From contig JAFDYG010000224.1 in NCBI GenBank assembly GCA_018267545.1, positions 1 to 51,210 on the forward strand: a stretch of DNA of 51,210 nt, written 5' to 3'. The stretch is from Bacteroidota bacterium (GTDB lineage: Bacteria; Bacteroidota; Bacteroidia; Chitinophagales; Chitinophagaceae). Positions within the stretch are counted from its first letter, which is position 1. Every line of letters starts with the position of its first letter. The notes under the pieces were generated by a model that saw only the letters and a list, made by a program, of their open reading frames with translations, was not told the DNA's origin and did not search any database. Below are positions 17,427-25,194 of this stretch, one piece after another. A program made the position numbers and the translations under genes.

Positions 17427-18452
17427 CTACTTCCCCCCCTTCACAATTTCCCCAAAAGTCTTCCTCCCCTTCACAAAGTATTGCCACACAACACTCCCCG
17501 AGTACCACCCCAGCAATACCCCCTTCCTGCTCTTCGGAAACACACTCTCCTTCCTCTTAAAAACCACCCACTTCAAAAAAGCCAGGTGCGCCTCCAAAAT
17601 CGCCCAAAAATAAACCGCTTCCCCCGCCACCAACGACTTCCAGGCCGAAATCGAATCCAGCAGGAACCGAAACGGTATCTTCCACAACAGCTGACCCAGC
17701 GGCAGGTTCTTGGCCATCATGATCAGGTTATTCCGAAAATTCAAAAATACCTTCCGCTCATTCCCCTTCGGCAGCGTCCCCCCGCCAACATGAAACACGA
17801 CAGAAGCCGGACAGGAATACACCCTATAACCCGCCAGCTGCATCCTCCAGCACAAATCGATCTCCTCCTGATGGGCAAAAAAGTAGCCGTCCAATCCCCC
17901 CAATTCATGGTAAAGCCGCGCCCGTATAAACAAAGCCGCTCCTGTAGCCCAGAAAATCGGCTCCGCCACATCGAACTGCCCGTTATCCTTCTCACAAACA
18001 TCGAAAATCCGCCCCTTCGCAAACGGATAACCCAGATAATCCAGCCATCCCCCCGCCGCTCCGGCATACTCGAACAGCTCCTGATCCGCATACATCCTGA
18101 TCTTAGGCTGACAAGCCCCAATTGTCGCATCCCCTTCCAACAGGGAAAGCATCGGCTCAATCCACCCCGGAGTCACCTCCACATCCGAATTCAGCAGCAC
18201 ATAATAATCGGCATCCACCAGCTTCAACGCTTCATTGTAACCAGCCGCAAACCCCCAATTCCGGGACAGCCGAATCACCCTGATCGAAGGATAATGCTCA
18301 GTTAAAAAAGCGACAGAATCATCGGTTGAATTATTATCAGCAACGATCACCTCTACACCCGGGAAGGTGCTGGCCATCACAAAAGGTAGAAATTTTTCCA
18401 GATACTTACGTCCGTTCCAATTGAGGATAACGATTGCTGTTGTAGGCGTCAC
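17427..18452 (-). CDS. GT2-family glycosyltransferase
   Basis: A 341-residue family 2 glycosyltransferase, probably adding a sugar during cell-surface polysaccharide or glycolipid synthesis. The GT-A start is TAIVILNWNGRKYLE. NNSTDDS binds the nucleotide sugar, LLNSDVEV is the DXD-like metal motif, and HQEEIDLCWRMQLAGY plus FHVGGGT are the usual motifs of rhamnosyltransferase-like members (WbbL type). A C-terminal hydrophobic stretch could touch the membrane. The start codon is GTG at 18452; nothing further upstream is needed, because the NWNG motif is already at residue 13. TATTTTTG ends 4 nt before the GTG. The gene is divergent from the histidine kinase at 18526. Confidence 0.9.
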   Translation of the reverse strand: MTPTTAIVILNWNGRKYLEKFLPFVMASTFPGVEVIVADNNSTDDSVAFLTEHYPSIRVIRLSRNWGFAAGYNEALKLVDADYYVLLNSDVEVTPGWIEPMLSLLEGDATIGACQPKIRMYADQELFEYAGAAGGWLDYLGYPFAKGRIFDVCEKDNGQFDVAEPIFWATGAALFIRARLYHELGGLDGYFFAHQEEIDLCWRMQLAGYRVYSCPASVVFHVGGGTLPKGNERKVFLNFRNNLIMMAKNLPLGQLLWKIPFRFLLDSISAWKSLVAGEAVYFWAILEAHLAFLKWVVFKRKESVFPKSRKGVLLGWYSGSVVWQYFVKGRKTFGEIVKGGK

Positions 18453-18456
18453 TGCA

Positions 18457-18464
18457 CAAAAATA
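18457..18464 (-). promoter_or_regulatory. Bacteroidota -7 element of the GT2 gene
   Basis: Minus-strand TATTTTTG matches TAnnTTTG exactly and ends 4 nt before the GTG start. No good -33 TTG is visible. The spacing predicts a leaderless mRNA. Confidence 0.5.
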
Positions 18465-18525
18465 AGGGAATGACCGCGAATAAGGTAATAGACGCTAATA
18501 ACCGGAATAGGCATAAATTCGGCCT

Positions 18526-19794
18526 ATGATTCGGTCAATGCTAAACTGGAGGTCGCTGCTGGCCCTCGTCGCCATCGTCATCGTAAGCGCTACCATTTTC
18601 TATTCCCAATACCTCGCAGGGAAGATCGCCGCGGACGAACGTCAAAAGGTATCCCTCTGGGTCGCCGCCAGCAAAACCATGCTCAGCAACCCCGGCATGG
18701 ACATGACCCTTCCCAACCTCATCCGCAACGGCCAGCAAACCATCCCCATCATCGAAACCAACGAACAGGACAGCATCACCGGCTATATCAATATCGACTC
18801 CACACAAGCCTCCCGGGACAAAAACTACCTCTACCACAAGCTCAAAAAGTTCAAGGCCGAAAACCGCCCCCTCATCATGAAGCTCAGCGATACCCCCTAT
18901 ATCGCCAATCTATATTATTACGGTCACACCTCCCTGCTCGACGAAGTCCGCTATTACCCCCTCGTACAGCTCTTCATCGTAGCCATCTTCATCTTCTTCA
19001 CCCTCTATAGCATCACCATCCGAAACAAAGCAACGACGAATCAGCTCTGGGCAGGCATGGCCAAAGAAACGGCCCACCAGCTCGGCACCCCCGTCTCCTC
19101 CCTCGAAGGCTGGGTCGAAATGCTAAAAGAAAGCAACACCGACGCCCGCACCGTCCAGGAAATCCAAAAAGACGTCGACCGCCTCAAACTCGTCTCCGAC
19201 CGTTTCGGCAAAATCGGCAGCATACCCCAGCTCGAAGAAAAAGACCTCGTCGGGCAAATCCGTAACATGATGGAGTATATCCGCAAACGAGCCGCAGGCA
19301 AAGTCCAGTTCCACTTCCAGGCCCCCTCCCTCGGCCCCCTCCACTCAAACCCCCAATCCCCCACCAAACCAACCCTCCAATCCACCGACCTCTCCACCCC
19401 CTCCACTCGAACGCCCAATCCCCAGCTAAACCACCCTTTCAACTCCGAACCCGCCCCCCTCTACGCCAACATCTCCGGCCCCCTCTTCGACTGGGTCATC
19501 GAAAACCTCCTCAAAAACGCCCTCGACGCCATGGAAGGCAAAGGCTCCATCACCGTCGCCATCCAAAACCTCGAAAAAGAAATTTACATAGACGTCACCG
19601 ACACCGGCAAAGGGATTGCAGCCAAAAACCTCCAAAAAGTCTTCAAACCCGGCTTCACCACAAAAAAACGCGGCTGGGGCCTCGGCCTCTCCCTCTCCAA
19701 ACGCATCATCGAACAATACCACAAAGGCCAGCTCTTCGTCCGCCAGTCCGAAATCGGCAAAGGCACCACCTTCCGCATCATCCTAAAAAAATAA
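18526..19794 (+). CDS. Membrane sensor histidine kinase with a Pro/Thr/Ser-rich insert
   Basis: A 422-residue kinase. A membrane helix at about residues 8-28, an extracytoplasmic sensor region to about 145, and a second helix (VQLFIVAIFIFFTLYSITI) are followed by a HisKA domain with His184 in ETAHQLGTPVSSL. The ATPase domain has VIENLLKNALDAM (N-box), DTGKGIAAKNL (G1), and GWGLGLSLSKRII (G2). Between HisKA and ATPase, about residues 268-308 form a low-complexity insert rich in Pro, Thr, Ser and Asn that is not part of the normal fold and is encoded by a degenerate repeat. No response regulator is adjacent. The start could also be ATG 18538 (MLNWRS). The gene is divergent from the GT2 gene. 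Confidence 0.9.
   Translation: MIRSMLNWRSLLALVAIVIVSATIFYSQYLAGKIAADERQKVSLWVAASKTMLSNPGMDMTLPNLIRNGQQTIPIIETNEQDSITGYINIDSTQASRDKNYLYHKLKKFKAENRPLIMKLSDTPYIANLYYYGHTSLLDEVRYYPLVQLFIVAIFIFFTLYSITIRNKATTNQLWAGMAKETAHQLGTPVSSLEGWVEMLKESNTDARTVQEIQKDVDRLKLVSDRFGKIGSIPQLEEKDLVGQIRNMMEYIRKRAAGKVQFHFQAPSLGPLHSNPQSPTKPTLQSTDLSTPSTRTPNPQLNHPFNSEPAPLYANISGPLFDWVIENLLKNALDAMEGKGSITVAIQNLEKEIYIDVTDTGKGIAAKNLQKVFKPGFTTKKRGWGLGLSLSKRIIEQYHKGQLFVRQSEIGKGTTFRIILKK
19335..19423 (+). repeat. Degenerate direct repeat inside the kinase gene
   Basis: Two copies of a roughly 27-nt C-rich unit (beginning CCCCCTCCACTC and ending CCAATCCCC) start at 19335 and 19397. They are 62 nt apart, not a multiple of three, so they are read in different frames. 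They encode the low-complexity insert of the kinase. Confidence 0.7.
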
Positions 19795-19814
19795 CCCAAA
19801 ATCCCTCTGCCAAA

Positions 19815-19842
19815 CGCGCGAGTTCGAATCTCACCCCGCGCA
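19815..19842 (+). pseudogene. tRNA-Leu 3'-end fragment
   Basis: 28 nt match the 3' end (T arm, acceptor strand, discriminator A) of the intact tRNA-Leu(GAG) at 19986-20013, with 25 of 28 identical. The matching 5' part of a tRNA is absent, and one T-stem pair would be broken (C-A). It lies 21 nt after the kinase stop and is a relic, not a functional tRNA. Confidence 0.7.
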
Positions 19843-19875
19843 CACAAATTCCCCCGCAAAAAATCCCCTACTCTT

Positions 19876-19905
19876 TTGAAAATAAACCGAGAACCCGTAC
19901 ATTTG
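19876..19905 (+). promoter_or_regulatory. Textbook Bacteroidota promoter of tRNA-Leu(GAG)
   Basis: TTTTG (TTG at 19876-19878), a 19-nt spacer and TACATTTG (19898-19905) match the consensus exactly. The predicted start is near 19912, about 20 nt before the tRNA. Confidence 0.88.
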
Positions 19906-19931
19906 CACCCACTTCAAAAAAAGTGAAGGTT

Positions 19932-20013
19932 GCGTGGGTGGCGAAATTGGTAGACGCACTACTTTGAGGTGGTAGCGCCGCGAGGCGTGTGAGTTCGAAT
20001 CTCATCCCGCGCA
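19932..20013 (+). tRNA. tRNA-Leu(GAG)
   Basis: An 82-nt class II tRNA. The acceptor stem is GCGTGGG with CCCGCGC (one T-G pair), with discriminator A at 20013. The D arm is normal, the anticodon stem CTACT/GGTAG encloses TTGAGGT (GAG), a variable arm follows, and the T-loop is TTCGAAT. CCA is not encoded. A strong promoter and terminator flank it. Confidence 0.96.
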
Positions 20014-20018
20014 CTTAG

Positions 20019-20052
20019 AGCCTTGCAAATCAGCAGATTGCAAGGCTTTTTT
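20019..20052 (+). terminator. Rho-independent terminator of tRNA-Leu(GAG)
   Basis: A perfect 10-bp stem (AGCCTTGCAA, 9-nt loop, TTGCAAGGCT) runs into six Ts, 5 nt after the tRNA. Confidence 0.93.
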
Positions 20053-20079
20053 ATTACCCGTATATCATTCACGCAAACA

Positions 20080-20322
20080 ATGACCGACACAAAACAAAGC
20101 CATCCAAACGATCCCCTCCACGGCCTAACCCTGGAAAAAATCGTAACCCACCTCATGGAAAGCTACGGCTGGGAAGCCCTCGGCCAACACATCCGCATCA
20201 AATGCTTTACAACCAACCCCTCCGTCCAATCCAGTCTAAAGTTCCTTCGCAAAACCCCTTGGGCCAGAACAAAAGTCGAAGACTTTTATAAATATTCCCT
20301 TCGGCACAAAAAGCTGAAGTAA
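20080..20322 (+). CDS. VF530 family (DUF2132) small protein
   Basis: An 80-residue protein with the conserved VF530 core: [20 protein letters not shown], then [13 protein letters not shown] and [20 protein letters not shown]. The family has a known small helical fold and is annotated as DNA-binding, but its role is not established. ATG 20080 is chosen because the core begins a few residues later; a longer frame would start inside the tRNA terminator. It ends 3 nt from the convergent helicase gene. Confidence 0.87.
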   Translation: MTDTKQSHPNDPLHGLTLEKIVTHLMESYGWEALGQHIRIKCFTTNPSVQSSLKFLRKTPWARTKVEDFYKYSLRHKKLK

Positions 20323-20325
20323 CCC

Positions 20326-21657
20326 CTACTTCCTCTTAGCCCGCCTCGTCTTCGGCTTGCCATACTTCTGTTTCATCCTTTCCGCCTTACTCACCACCAC
20401 ATTCACCTTTTTATTCTTTTCCTTCTTCTCATGAAAAGCCCCCCCACCCTCTTCCGGCTTTGGCATTTTAAGAGGTATCGCCTTTACAAAAGGCTTTGGC
20501 TTTTCATCTTCCGTAAGAACCGTCGAAATTTCGACCCCCTCCGGCAATGAAACATTCAGAATCGAAAGGTTCATCAGCTTTTCTATCGCTTCCCGATACG
20601 GCCGTTCCTTTTCAGTGATGAAGCTGATAGCAATCCCTTTCCTGTCCACTCTTCCCGTTCTTCCAATCCGATGGATATAATTCTCCGCAGCATCAGGAAG
20701 ATCGAAATTTATGACGTGAGATACCTCCGCCACATCCAGTCCACGAGCTACGATATCAGTAGCAATGACCCAGTGATATTCGCCGCTTTTAAACTTATTG
20801 ATGGTATTGAACCGATAATTTTGATCTTTATTCGAATGGATAACACCCACAAGACCCGGAAAATTTTCGGCCAATCGCTCGAATAGCTCATCCGCCAGCT
20901 GCTTGGTCGCGACAAAGATCAAAACCTTTGTCATCTCCTTATCCATCCTGAAGAACCATTCCAGCAGGTTGACCTTGGTGTTGAAATTGGGCACTTCATA
21001 TGCCTTCTGATCTATAGTTTCTACAGGTGTGCCCGCCGGCGCCGCCTCGATCCTTTCCGGCCCATTGAAATAGGTACCCATCAAGGCCTCCACTTCTTCG
21101 GTAATAGTAGCGGAGAAAAGTAAGTTCTGCCTCTTCACCGGCAGCAGATCCAGGATATTGATTAGCTGTGTCCGAAATCCAAGATTGAGCATCTCATCTA
21201 CCTCATCGATCACCACCTTCTTGATCCCATTTAATCTCAATGAACCGCTCAGGACCAGGTCGTATAATCTTCCCGGCGTAGCGACAACAATATCCATCCC
21301 GTTTTCCACCTCCAGTCTTTGTGTATTGATATTCACACCGCCATAGACACCGACGGCCTGAAGAGTCAGATAGGGAGTGAGCTCTTTTATCGATTGTACG
21401 ACCTGCGCAACCAGCTCACGGGTGGGAACAAGGATCAGCAATTGCGGAGCCCGCGTCTTTGACCAGGTCAATTGCCGGAGACAGGGCAGCAAATACGCGT
21501 ACGTCTTCCCCGTACCCGTCTGAGCTATCCCACAAACGTCCCGGCCGGACATAATTACAGAAAATACCTTTTGCTGAATAGTGGTAGGAGTATGTAAACC
21601 CAGGTCATCTAAAGCTCTTAACAAGGGTTTGCTCAGATTTAACTCACTAAATGTCAT
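20326..21657 (-). CDS. DEAD-box RNA helicase (RhlE-like)
   Basis: A 443-residue ATP-dependent RNA helicase. All core motifs are present: Q motif (TPTTIQQKVF), I AQTGTGKT, Ia PTRELVAQ, Ib TPGRLYDL, II with DEVD in place of DEAD (VIDEVDEML), III SAT, V ATDIVARGLDV, and VI HRIGRTGR. The C-terminal tail is basic and Lys-rich (KKEKNKKVN, KTRRAKRK), typical of RNA-binding extensions in this family, and suits ribosome assembly or RNA turnover. The start at 21657 (MTFSELNLS) is the usual N-terminus; the in-frame upstream extension would run over the promoter element TATCTTTG. It overlaps nothing and is convergent with the VF530 gene. Confidence 0.94.
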   Translation of the reverse strand: MTFSELNLSKPLLRALDDLGLHTPTTIQQKVFSVIMSGRDVCGIAQTGTGKTYAYLLPCLRQLTWSKTRAPQLLILVPTRELVAQVVQSIKELTPYLTLQAVGVYGGVNINTQRLEVENGMDIVVATPGRLYDLVLSGSLRLNGIKKVVIDEVDEMLNLGFRTQLINILDLLPVKRQNLLFSATITEEVEALMGTYFNGPERIEAAPAGTPVETIDQKAYEVPNFNTKVNLLEWFFRMDKEMTKVLIFVATKQLADELFERLAENFPGLVGVIHSNKDQNYRFNTINKFKSGEYHWVIATDIVARGLDVAEVSHVINFDLPDAAENYIHRIGRTGRVDRKGIAISFITEKERPYREAIEKLMNLSILNVSLPEGVEISTVLTEDEKPKPFVKAIPLKMPKPEEGGGAFHEKKEKNKKVNVVVSKAERMKQKYGKPKTRRAKRK

Positions 21658-21675
21658 GTGGCGGCTATTAAGCGC

Positions 21676-21683
21676 CAAAGATA
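21676..21683 (-). promoter_or_regulatory. -7 element of the helicase gene
   Basis: Minus-strand TATCTTTG matches TAnnTTTG and ends 18 nt before ATG 21657. A -33 TTG at the proper spacing is not seen. Confidence 0.5.
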
Positions 21684-21685
21684 AT

Positions 21686-22266
21686 TCAATTACCAGACGA
21701 TTTCCGCCCATACCTCAATATCACCAACCCCGACTTCAACCCCTTCGAATCCTTCAACACCAACCTCCGACGCTCTAAACTACCAAACAACGCCTTCCCG
21801 CCACCCAGCAAAGTCGGATTCAACGCAAACCTATACTCATCCACCAAACTCAGCTTGATAAGACTAAAAGCAAACTCAGCCCCACCCCACGCAATTATAT
21901 TCTTTCCCTCCTCTCCTTTCAATCGCCCACCTCTCCCACAAGATCATGCGCTACCCTAGTATTCTTCCAATCCGGCTTGAAATCCCCCCTTGTAAAAACT
22001 ACGTGCTGCGAAGCATCGGCCAGCTTTGCAAACTTCAATTCATTCGGGTCACTATCCGGATTCCGCAGCACCGACTGCCAATAATACCTCGAATAATCCG
22101 GGTACATCTTCCTTCCCAATAAATAAGTATCCGCCGCTTCGATGTCTTTAAATAAATCCACCCACTCCTCATCGCTATTGATCAACCAGTCCATATCCTC
22201 ACCAGGACTGGCGACATATCCATCCAGGGTCACCTGCACGGAAAGAATAAGCTTTCTCTGACTCAT
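21686..22266 (-). pseudogene. Frameshifted dihydrofolate reductase family protein (RibD C-terminal type)
   Basis: Two adjacent reading frames together make one RibD_C/DHFR-like protein. The first (start 22266, MSQRKLILSVQVTLDGYVA, with TYLLGRKMYPDYSRYYW) runs into a TGA at 21919-21921 after VAHDLVGEVGD. The second, in another frame, continues with LKGEEGKNIIAWGGAEFAFS, the nucleotide-binding loop, and GGGKALFG, to 21686. Relatives read straight through this point. The break fits a one-base loss in the stretch around 21922-21928. A TTG at 21922 overlaps the TGA, so reinitiation is conceivable, but neither half would fold alone. It could also be an assembly error. An intact relative is at 14882-15445. 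Confidence 0.8.
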
Positions 22267-22312
22267 GGCTAACGTTTGAAAAGTAATAGTTAAAAGCCTC
22301 AATTCTTATGCC

Positions 22313-22320
22313 TACCTTTC
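22313..22320 (+). promoter_or_regulatory. Possible -7 element of the hydrolase gene
   Basis: TACCTTTC differs from TAnnTTTG only at the last base and ends 4 nt before ATG 22325, the same spacing as at three other genes here. No -33 TTG is seen. Confidence 0.3.
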
Positions 22321-22324
22321 TATT

Positions 22325-23158
22325 ATGAAAGCCCCCACCATCCTGATACTTATCCTTCTTAACCATCTCCCAACCCAATCCCAAACCCTCGACACCCTAA
22401 TCGACGTCGGCGGCTACAAGCTGCACTTCAACATAATAAAAGGAACCAGCACCATAAAAGGAAAAAACACCCCCATCCTCTTCGACGCCGGCGGCGGCGA
22501 AGACGCTACCACCTGGAAACAAATCCTCCAACCTATCGCCGATCGCACAGGAGCCACCCTGATAACCTATGACAGAACCGGCTTCGGCCAAAGTACCTTC
22601 GACACAACCCGCCACGGCATCCTAAACGGAATCATCGGCCTCGAAACCGCCTTGAAAAAACTAGGCTACACCGGCAGCATCCTACTCGTCGCCCACTCCC
22701 AAGGCGGCCTCTACGCCCAGCTATACGCCTCCCGGCATCCCCAAAAGGTCAAAGCCGCCGTACTCATCGACGTCACGACAACCTGCTTCTATAACCCAAC
22801 AAGACTCGCCGAAACACAACAAATGATCGACCGCCAAAGCACCCAAACCCTAAAAACGACAAAACCCGGCGTCTACTACCAGGGCGCCGACTTCAGCAGC
22901 AATATCGAACGAATGAGAAAATCCCCCTTTCCAACCACCATCCCCATAACAGACTTCGTCTCTGACCGCACCCCTTTCAAAGACAGCACCGAAGCGGGCG
23001 ACTGGAAACGCTGTCACCATGAATTCGCCGCAGCCTCCCCCAACCGGACCGGCATCCTCGCATCCAACTGCGGACACTTTATCTTCAACGACAACCCTCC
23101 CCTCGTAATCGACGCCATCGTCAAGGCCTACAAAACCCACATCTCCCCAACCCCATAA
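22325..23158 (+). CDS. Alpha/beta hydrolase, exported
   Basis: A 277-residue secreted hydrolase. A signal peptide (MKAPTILILILLNHLPTQSQ) is followed by the fold: PILFDAGGGEDA (oxyanion-loop region), YDRTGFGQST, and the nucleophile elbow VAHSQGGL with Ser125. The catalytic His is likely His251 in SNCGHFIFNDNP. The acid residue is not certain. The substrate is unknown; esterases and peptidases of this superfamily look alike. TACCTTTC, one base off TAnnTTTG, ends 4 nt before the ATG. The gene is divergent from the frameshifted RibD-C gene. Confidence 0.87.
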   Translation: MKAPTILILILLNHLPTQSQTLDTLIDVGGYKLHFNIIKGTSTIKGKNTPILFDAGGGEDATTWKQILQPIADRTGATLITYDRTGFGQSTFDTTRHGILNGIIGLETALKKLGYTGSILLVAHSQGGLYAQLYASRHPQKVKAAVLIDVTTTCFYNPTRLAETQQMIDRQSTQTLKTTKPGVYYQGADFSSNIERMRKSPFPTTIPITDFVSDRTPFKDSTEAGDWKRCHHEFAAASPNRTGILASNCGHFIFNDNPPLVIDAIVKAYKTHISPTP

Positions 23159-23174
23159 ACCCAGCCCACACCAA

Positions 23175-25130
23175 CTAATCACTCAACGGCTTCTTCCAAG
23201 CCTTCGAATAAATATTGAACAACGGTATATCCACCGACACAAATCCCCCAAACCTCAGCACCTGCTTTTCATCCAGACTCACACTACTACCCCCCGCCTG
23301 GTTATAGCTGATAGACCTAAGCTGCGGCCCCTTCTGAGCCCCCAGCCCAATCGATAACGGCGTATTCAATATCCTCCCCAGCACCACATACCCTCCCGGA
23401 GCCAATAGATTCTTCCAGGTGAAATCCGGCAGCGAGCTGCTCTGTACACTATCCGGCGTACTCAGTTTGAAACTTGCCACAGCCCCCAAATCGATAACCG
23501 AAACAAACAACGACGCAGCCCCGATCACCTTACTTCGAATCCCCCAATTAAAACCCACCCCCACAGGCAGGCTGACACCCAGCGTCGGCAATGAAAATTT
23601 TACGTGGGATGGATTCCCCGAATTATACCGCTCCGCATAGTACCCCGCCCCGATATAAGAATTTATCGAGATGCTGAACGAGCTATAATGCTTGATCGAG
23701 GAGCTACCGGTCGGCAGTATCGCAGCATCCAACGCGGCCGAAAGCTCATCCGTATTCTTTGCCTCCGATACCGCAGCCATAAACGAGCCATATTTCAACA
23801 ATTTCTGCATAAGAACACTCGCATCCCCCCTGGAGGAATCGATAGACAACAAATCCGTCGTCATAATCAGAAAGTTCATCACCGCCGAAGAATAATTGCT
23901 TTGAGAAATATTATTCGCCACCTGCAGCATCGACTGACAAGCCGCCAGCACCGACTGTAACCGCGCAACCTCGGTCGCATCCATCCGAACAAAACCGCTG
24001 ACATCCTTTAACACCGTTTGCAGCACCTTTATAGATACATCCCCGATATACTGAATATCGTCCACCGTAAGCGGCTTCCCTCCGTCAACTTTCGCCTTGA
24101 TCGCAGCAAGACCTCCCTGAACATTCTGATAAATATTCAGCAATCCCTTAAAAATAGCAACCACCCCCGCCTTATTATCCGGCGTCACCAACGTCCCGAT
24201 CGACTTTCCATTGATCGTCAGATTCTTTACACTCTCATACAAAAGCCCGAAGAATATATTTGACGTCACCGGGTCATTCAGCACGTCCCGCTGAAAATCG
24301 CTAAACGAAATCCAATCCTTCCCCGTACCCGCATCCCTCACCGACTCCGAAACCGTCGCAAACATAGCCATCGCGGTATAGACATTCTCGTTGAAACCCT
24401 TTATCGCCGGGTCAGGATAGAGATACCGTATCGAATTAGCCAGACCTTCTTTCTTTGAAATACCAGCGACTAGATTACCCACGGGAATCGCCAGATACAC
24501 AAATCTCAAATTCGGATGCCCATCGATATACGCCTTGATCCTATCCGAATAAAGAAACGGTTTGATCTGGGCATTCAGATTGGTGATATCCTGAACAAAC
24601 GCCTGCCGTAATGTATTTAGGAAACCCGCATATAAATAGGCGTCGATATGCTGTATAAAAGCCGCCGTCTGCGGAAACAACGTCGCCAGCTCCGGATTAT
24701 CCTTCAGCTCCTGCTTCATCTGCTGAAAAAAGGTAGCCGTCAGCTCCTCCTTCGCCCGCTTGATAATCACCTGCGTCAACGCCCCCGCAAGCGCCTGCGG
24801 ACTGAATGCATTGAAAGGCTGCGTACCCGAACCCTCCAACCGCTCCCTAAAAAGGGGATTGATCACAGCCTGCGGCAGGTAATCCCCCAGTCCAAAAGGA
24901 TTCCCCTTAAGAGCCGCCTGCAACGAGGTGAAGCTCGATACCGTATCCCCATAATATTTCTTGAAAATCGGCCCCCACTTCGCCGCGTCCCCAGCCCTGA
25001 ACACAACAGGCGGCCCCACATCGATAAATGTCTTTAGCTGCCTCGCATCCTCATAGATATTATTGAATGACTGCCCCCATGATGCATGACTGCAAATAAA
25101 AGCGATAAGGAGTAGATAGACGTGTTTCAT
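23175..25130 (-). CDS. Large exported protein, family not recognised
   Basis: A 651-residue protein with a clear signal peptide (MKHVYLLLIAFICSHASWGQ). Residues 25-480 appear mainly helical, with no motif I can name. It includes FNNIYEDARQLKTFIDVGPP near the N-terminus and a stretch around GKPLTVDDIQYIGDVSIKVL. The last 170 residues change character to alternating hydrophobic and polar stretches with many Gly, Ser and aromatics (GAGYYAERYNSG, LPVGVGFNWGI, LSIGLGAQKG), like an outer-membrane beta-barrel or beta-rich domain, ending in FGGFVSVDIPLFN. It is convergent with the hydrolase gene and stands alone. It is very likely a real gene; its function is unknown. Confidence 0.72.
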   Translation of the reverse strand: MKHVYLLLIAFICSHASWGQSFNNIYEDARQLKTFIDVGPPVVFRAGDAAKWGPIFKKYYGDTVSSFTSLQAALKGNPFGLGDYLPQAVINPLFRERLEGSGTQPFNAFSPQALAGALTQVIIKRAKEELTATFFQQMKQELKDNPELATLFPQTAAFIQHIDAYLYAGFLNTLRQAFVQDITNLNAQIKPFLYSDRIKAYIDGHPNLRFVYLAIPVGNLVAGISKKEGLANSIRYLYPDPAIKGFNENVYTAMAMFATVSESVRDAGTGKDWISFSDFQRDVLNDPVTSNIFFGLLYESVKNLTINGKSIGTLVTPDNKAGVVAIFKGLLNIYQNVQGGLAAIKAKVDGGKPLTVDDIQYIGDVSIKVLQTVLKDVSGFVRMDATEVARLQSVLAACQSMLQVANNISQSNYSSAVMNFLIMTTDLLSIDSSRGDASVLMQKLLKYGSFMAAVSEAKNTDELSAALDAAILPTGSSSIKHYSSFSISINSYIGAGYYAERYNSGNPSHVKFSLPTLGVSLPVGVGFNWGIRSKVIGAASLFVSVIDLGAVASFKLSTPDSVQSSSLPDFTWKNLLAPGGYVVLGRILNTPLSIGLGAQKGPQLRSISYNQAGGSSVSLDEKQVLRFGGFVSVDIPLFNIYSKAWKKPLSD

Positions 25131-25194
25131 AACACTAAATTTACCCCTCGCCGTTCGAACACGATACCGTAAAAAGCCCCTTTTTTCAAAAAAT

